8,524 nt of DNA from Salinivirga sp964413185 (GTDB lineage: Bacteria; Bacteroidota; Bacteroidia; Bacteroidales; Salinivirgaceae), in the NCBI GenBank assembly GCA_964413185.1, contig CAYPSX010000171.1:1-8524 (forward strand), given 5' to 3'. Shown here piece after piece: positions 7,096 to 8,524 of this stretch (positions are counted from its first letter, which is position 1; each line of letters opens with the position of its first letter). The notes under the pieces are model-generated. The model did no database searches. It worked only from the letters and a program-made list of their open reading frames with translations, and had not been told where the DNA came from. The translations under genes and the position numbers were made by a program.

Positions 7096-7136
7096 GTGCT
7101 AAAAATTAATAAAAAAACAATTGCAAATTTCTTCAT
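7096..7136 (-). CDS. 5' fragment of the secreted-protein gene: start codon and signal peptide
   Basis: An ATG at 7136 opens MKKFAIVFLLIFS before reaching the gap: a short basic n-region and a hydrophobic core, the start of a Sec signal peptide. Merging at the duplicated 20 bases continues the frame as TLEVFNQELEP and on into the main part of the gene. As assembled, with 10 N and the extra 61 bases, the frame would not match. AAGGAG stands two bases before the ATG, closer than an effective Shine-Dalgarno would be. Confidence 0.7.
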
Positions 7137-7162
7137 ATCTCCTTGATTTGTAAATTGCAGTT

Positions 7163-7303
7163 CAACGTTCCGGATATATGCGCCTGGCCCGTGGCTTTCA
7201 GACCCGCTGAGGCTTTATCAGCCTGAACGCATGGGAGAGGGTAAAACAAAACCCTCAATATGCCTTTGATGCTGGCTGGCATATGATAGCTTTGTTGCCG
7301 GCT
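7163..7303. repeat. Structured intergenic repeat, copy C
   Basis: A GC-richer stretch of about 141 bp between yhcG and the secreted-protein gene. Its left part has CGGATA then TATGCGC, as in copy D; its right part has GATGCTGG and GGCATATGATAGC then TTTGTTG, matching copy A (GGCGTATGACAGC then ATGTTG). It holds three hairpins: AGGCT/AGCCT (7210-7224), GAGGGT/ACCCTC (7237-7256) and ATATGCC/GGCATAT (7258-7284). Its right end, GTTGCCGGC (7294-7302), lies five bases from the yhcG stop codon. The frame open across it is a by-product and not a gene. Confidence 0.6.
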
Positions 7304-7307
7304 GGGC

Positions 7308-8351
7308 TTATTTATCATCATTTTTTTGTTCTAATCGTTTTCTTTCAGTATTAATCAATCTATGCAATTTTTTCTGTAGAACTTCTTTTGGTGGTAATTC
7401 TGTGATGTATTCTGCAATGCGTATTCCGGAATTTTCTATTTGTAATAATTCAATTTGTTCATTATTCCCTTCTGCGCATAGAAGTAAACCAACAGGAGAG
7501 CCCTCTCCGGGTTCTAATTCATGTTTTTGGATGTAGCGAAGGTATAATTCCATTTGACCTTTATATGCAGCTTTAAACCTTCCTAATTTTAAATCAATTG
7601 CAACCAGACGTTTTAGTTTTCTGTGATAAAATAGCAAATCCAGTTTGTAACTTTCTCCATCAATTAGCATTCTCTTTTGGCGCTCTACAAATGTAAATCC
7701 TTGTCCCAGCTCCATTAGGAATCTCTCCAGTTCTTTCAATATGGCTTCTTCAAGATTTTTTTCACTGAAATTGTCTTCTAAATCCAAGAAGTCAAGAATA
7801 TAAGGGTCCCTGAACACTATATCTGGGGTTATTTTTTTGTTTTCTCTAAGTTCTTTTAATTCTTTCTTGATTTGCAGTTCAGGCTTTCTTGATATGGCTG
7901 TTCTTTCAAACAGCATTGAATCTATTTTTTCGTTAAGTACTCTTGTAGTCCAACCTTCTAATCTGCACATTTCGGCGTAGAATTCTCTACTTAATTCGTT
8001 TTCAATGTATATGAGTGTTCTAAAATGTGTCCATGTCAATTGTCTACTCAGTGCGTAGACAATTTCTTTTTCCTGAAAAGTCTCCGAAAAGCGTAGACAA
8101 TGTCTCAATTGTTTTTCGCTCCAACCCTTGCCAAATTCTTCTGTTAGTTTTTTGGATAGGGCCCTTATTATTCGTTGTCCGTAATCAGCACGTTTGTTTT
8201 GAAGAATTTCATTGTTTATTCGATGACCTATATTCCAATACAATATTGTTAATGCAGAATTGGCTGTTACCGCAACAGTTTCTTTGGCTTCATTTATGAA
8301 ACCTTTTATTTCCTCAATCAGGTCGTTATTTTTCTGAATTTCTTTTTCCAT
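7308..8351 (-). CDS. YhcG/DUF1016-family protein with PD-(D/E)XK nuclease domain
   Basis: A 347-residue protein, normal for the YhcG family. The N-terminal DUF1016_N region (about 10-150) has ILYWNIGHRINNEIL, LTEEFGKGWSEKQLRHCLRF and LTWTHFRTLI. The C-terminal region (about 180-330) is a PD-(D/E)XK nuclease-like fold: candidate acidic residues in the helix EEAILKELERF, D238 in YKLDLLFYHRK, D253 and K255 in VAIDLKLGRF, and the following GQMELYLRY. All expected catalytic positions are filled. The family is often found near restriction-modification and defence genes, but its exact role is unsettled; DNA cleavage is inferred. An ATG 126 bases further upstream is in frame, but that 42-residue extension would be read from copy D of the repeat and from operator sequence, so I start at MEKEIQKNND. 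The gene stands alone between two repeat copies. Confidence 0.9.
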   Translation of the reverse strand: MEKEIQKNNDLIEEIKGFINEAKETVAVTANSALTILYWNIGHRINNEILQNKRADYGQRIIRALSKKLTEEFGKGWSEKQLRHCLRFSETFQEKEIVYALSRQLTWTHFRTLIYIENELSREFYAEMCRLEGWTTRVLNEKIDSMLFERTAISRKPELQIKKELKELRENKKITPDIVFRDPYILDFLDLEDNFSEKNLEEAILKELERFLMELGQGFTFVERQKRMLIDGESYKLDLLFYHRKLKRLVAIDLKLGRFKAAYKGQMELYLRYIQKHELEPGEGSPVGLLLCAEGNNEQIELLQIENSGIRIAEYITELPPKEVLQKKLHRLINTERKRLEQKNDDK

Positions 8352-8356
8352 AATAA

Positions 8357-8364
8357 CAAATATA
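8357..8364 (-). promoter_or_regulatory. Likely -7 box of yhcG
   Basis: On the minus strand TATATTTG matches TAnnTTTG exactly, only five bases before the ATG at 8351, so the transcript may be almost leaderless. No TTG lies at the expected -33 position, so the promoter is weak or depends on another factor. Confidence 0.35.
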
Positions 8365-8378
8365 TCACAAATGTGATA
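8363..8378. promoter_or_regulatory. Dyad operator upstream of yhcG
   Basis: TATCACA and TGTGATA, perfect 7-base arms separated by AA, directly overlap the upstream end of the yhcG -7 box. The position suits a repressor site. Arms and spacing are unlike the fic half-sites, so a different regulator is implied. No regulator gene is visible in the window. Confidence 0.55.
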
Positions 8379-8420
8379 ATTTCTGTGTGTGTTGATTATT
8401 TTAGAGCGTCCCATTGCCTT

Positions 8421-8524
8421 GCCGGCAACGGATAGCGGTATGCGCAGTACGGGGTTTCGAAGCCACTTTCTTATCAAGATGCAGAAAGGCTGAAACGAGC
8501 CACAGACGCTGAATTACGCTGTAT
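8421..8524. repeat. Structured intergenic repeat, copy D, cut by the window end
   Basis: It begins with GCCGGCAAC (8421-8429), the reverse complement of the GTTGCCGGC at the far side of yhcG. It continues with a segment (8437-8475) matching copy A at 36 of 39 bases. If it is as long as A and C it would end about 37 bases beyond the window. The rest (8476-8524) shows no clear match to copy A and no gene. Confidence 0.65.

Noticed and set aside
7133..7321. Minus-strand reading frame of 62 codons
   Set aside because: It lies on repeat copy C, overlaps the yhcG 3' end and the signal-peptide start of the next gene, and consists of hairpin sequence.
8363..8378. CRP-type binding site
   Set aside because: CRP sites read TGTGA-N6-TCACA; here the half-sites are in the opposite order with a two-base spacer.
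8352..8477. N-terminal 42-residue extension of the YhcG protein
   Set aside because: It would be translated from repeat copy D, the dyad operator and the -7 box; the family starts near MEKEIQ.
4563..8524. CRISPR array
   Set aside because: The repeats are about 141 bp, diverged, and separated by whole genes; there are no short regular spacers and no cas genes.

Overview
The window is from a member of the Bacteroidota. Three things support this: promoters of the Bacteroidota form (TTG, about 20 bases, TAnnTTTG) upstream of the tRNA, the kinase and the sensor gene; a secreted protein ending in a type IX secretion (T9SS) C-terminal sorting domain; and AT-rich DNA in which start codons mostly lack Shine-Dalgarno sequences. 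The exact genus cannot be read from the sequence.

The left part (1-4320) looks like ordinary chromosome. A NarL/LuxR-type response regulator (44-700) lies 20 bases downstream of its partner histidine kinase (721-2844); both are on the minus strand and presumably co-transcribed. Next come an adenosine-kinase-like PfkB sugar kinase (2952-3935, minus) with its own promoter, a possible 29-codon small ORF, and a complete tRNA-Asn(GTT) on the plus strand (4247-4320) with a near-perfect promoter and an intrinsic terminator.

The right part (4321-8524) is accessory DNA. Three unrelated genes lie on the minus strand, each with its own control region: a SoFic-type Fic AMP-transferase (4713-5834), a T9SS-exported PKD protein (5987-7136, interrupted by an assembly gap) and a YhcG/DUF1016 PD-(D/E)XK nuclease-like protein (7308-8351). 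Copies of a structured, GC-richer repeat of about 141 bp lie after fic (4563-4703), between yhcG and the secreted-protein gene (about 7163-7303) and upstream of yhcG (8421 to beyond the window). Each stop codon lies within about 10 bases of a repeat end or of a related motif. The layout resembles a gene-cassette array without a visible integrase, next to a tRNA gene, but the repeats do not match canonical integron attC sites.

The fic promoter holds six TGTCAA-type half-sites, including two inverted pairs of identical 25-bp span. The yhcG start has a compact dyad over its likely -7 box. The 10-N gap at 7086-7095 is probably artificial: a 20-base sequence occurs on both sides of it, and collapsing the two copies restores one continuous frame with a signal peptide.
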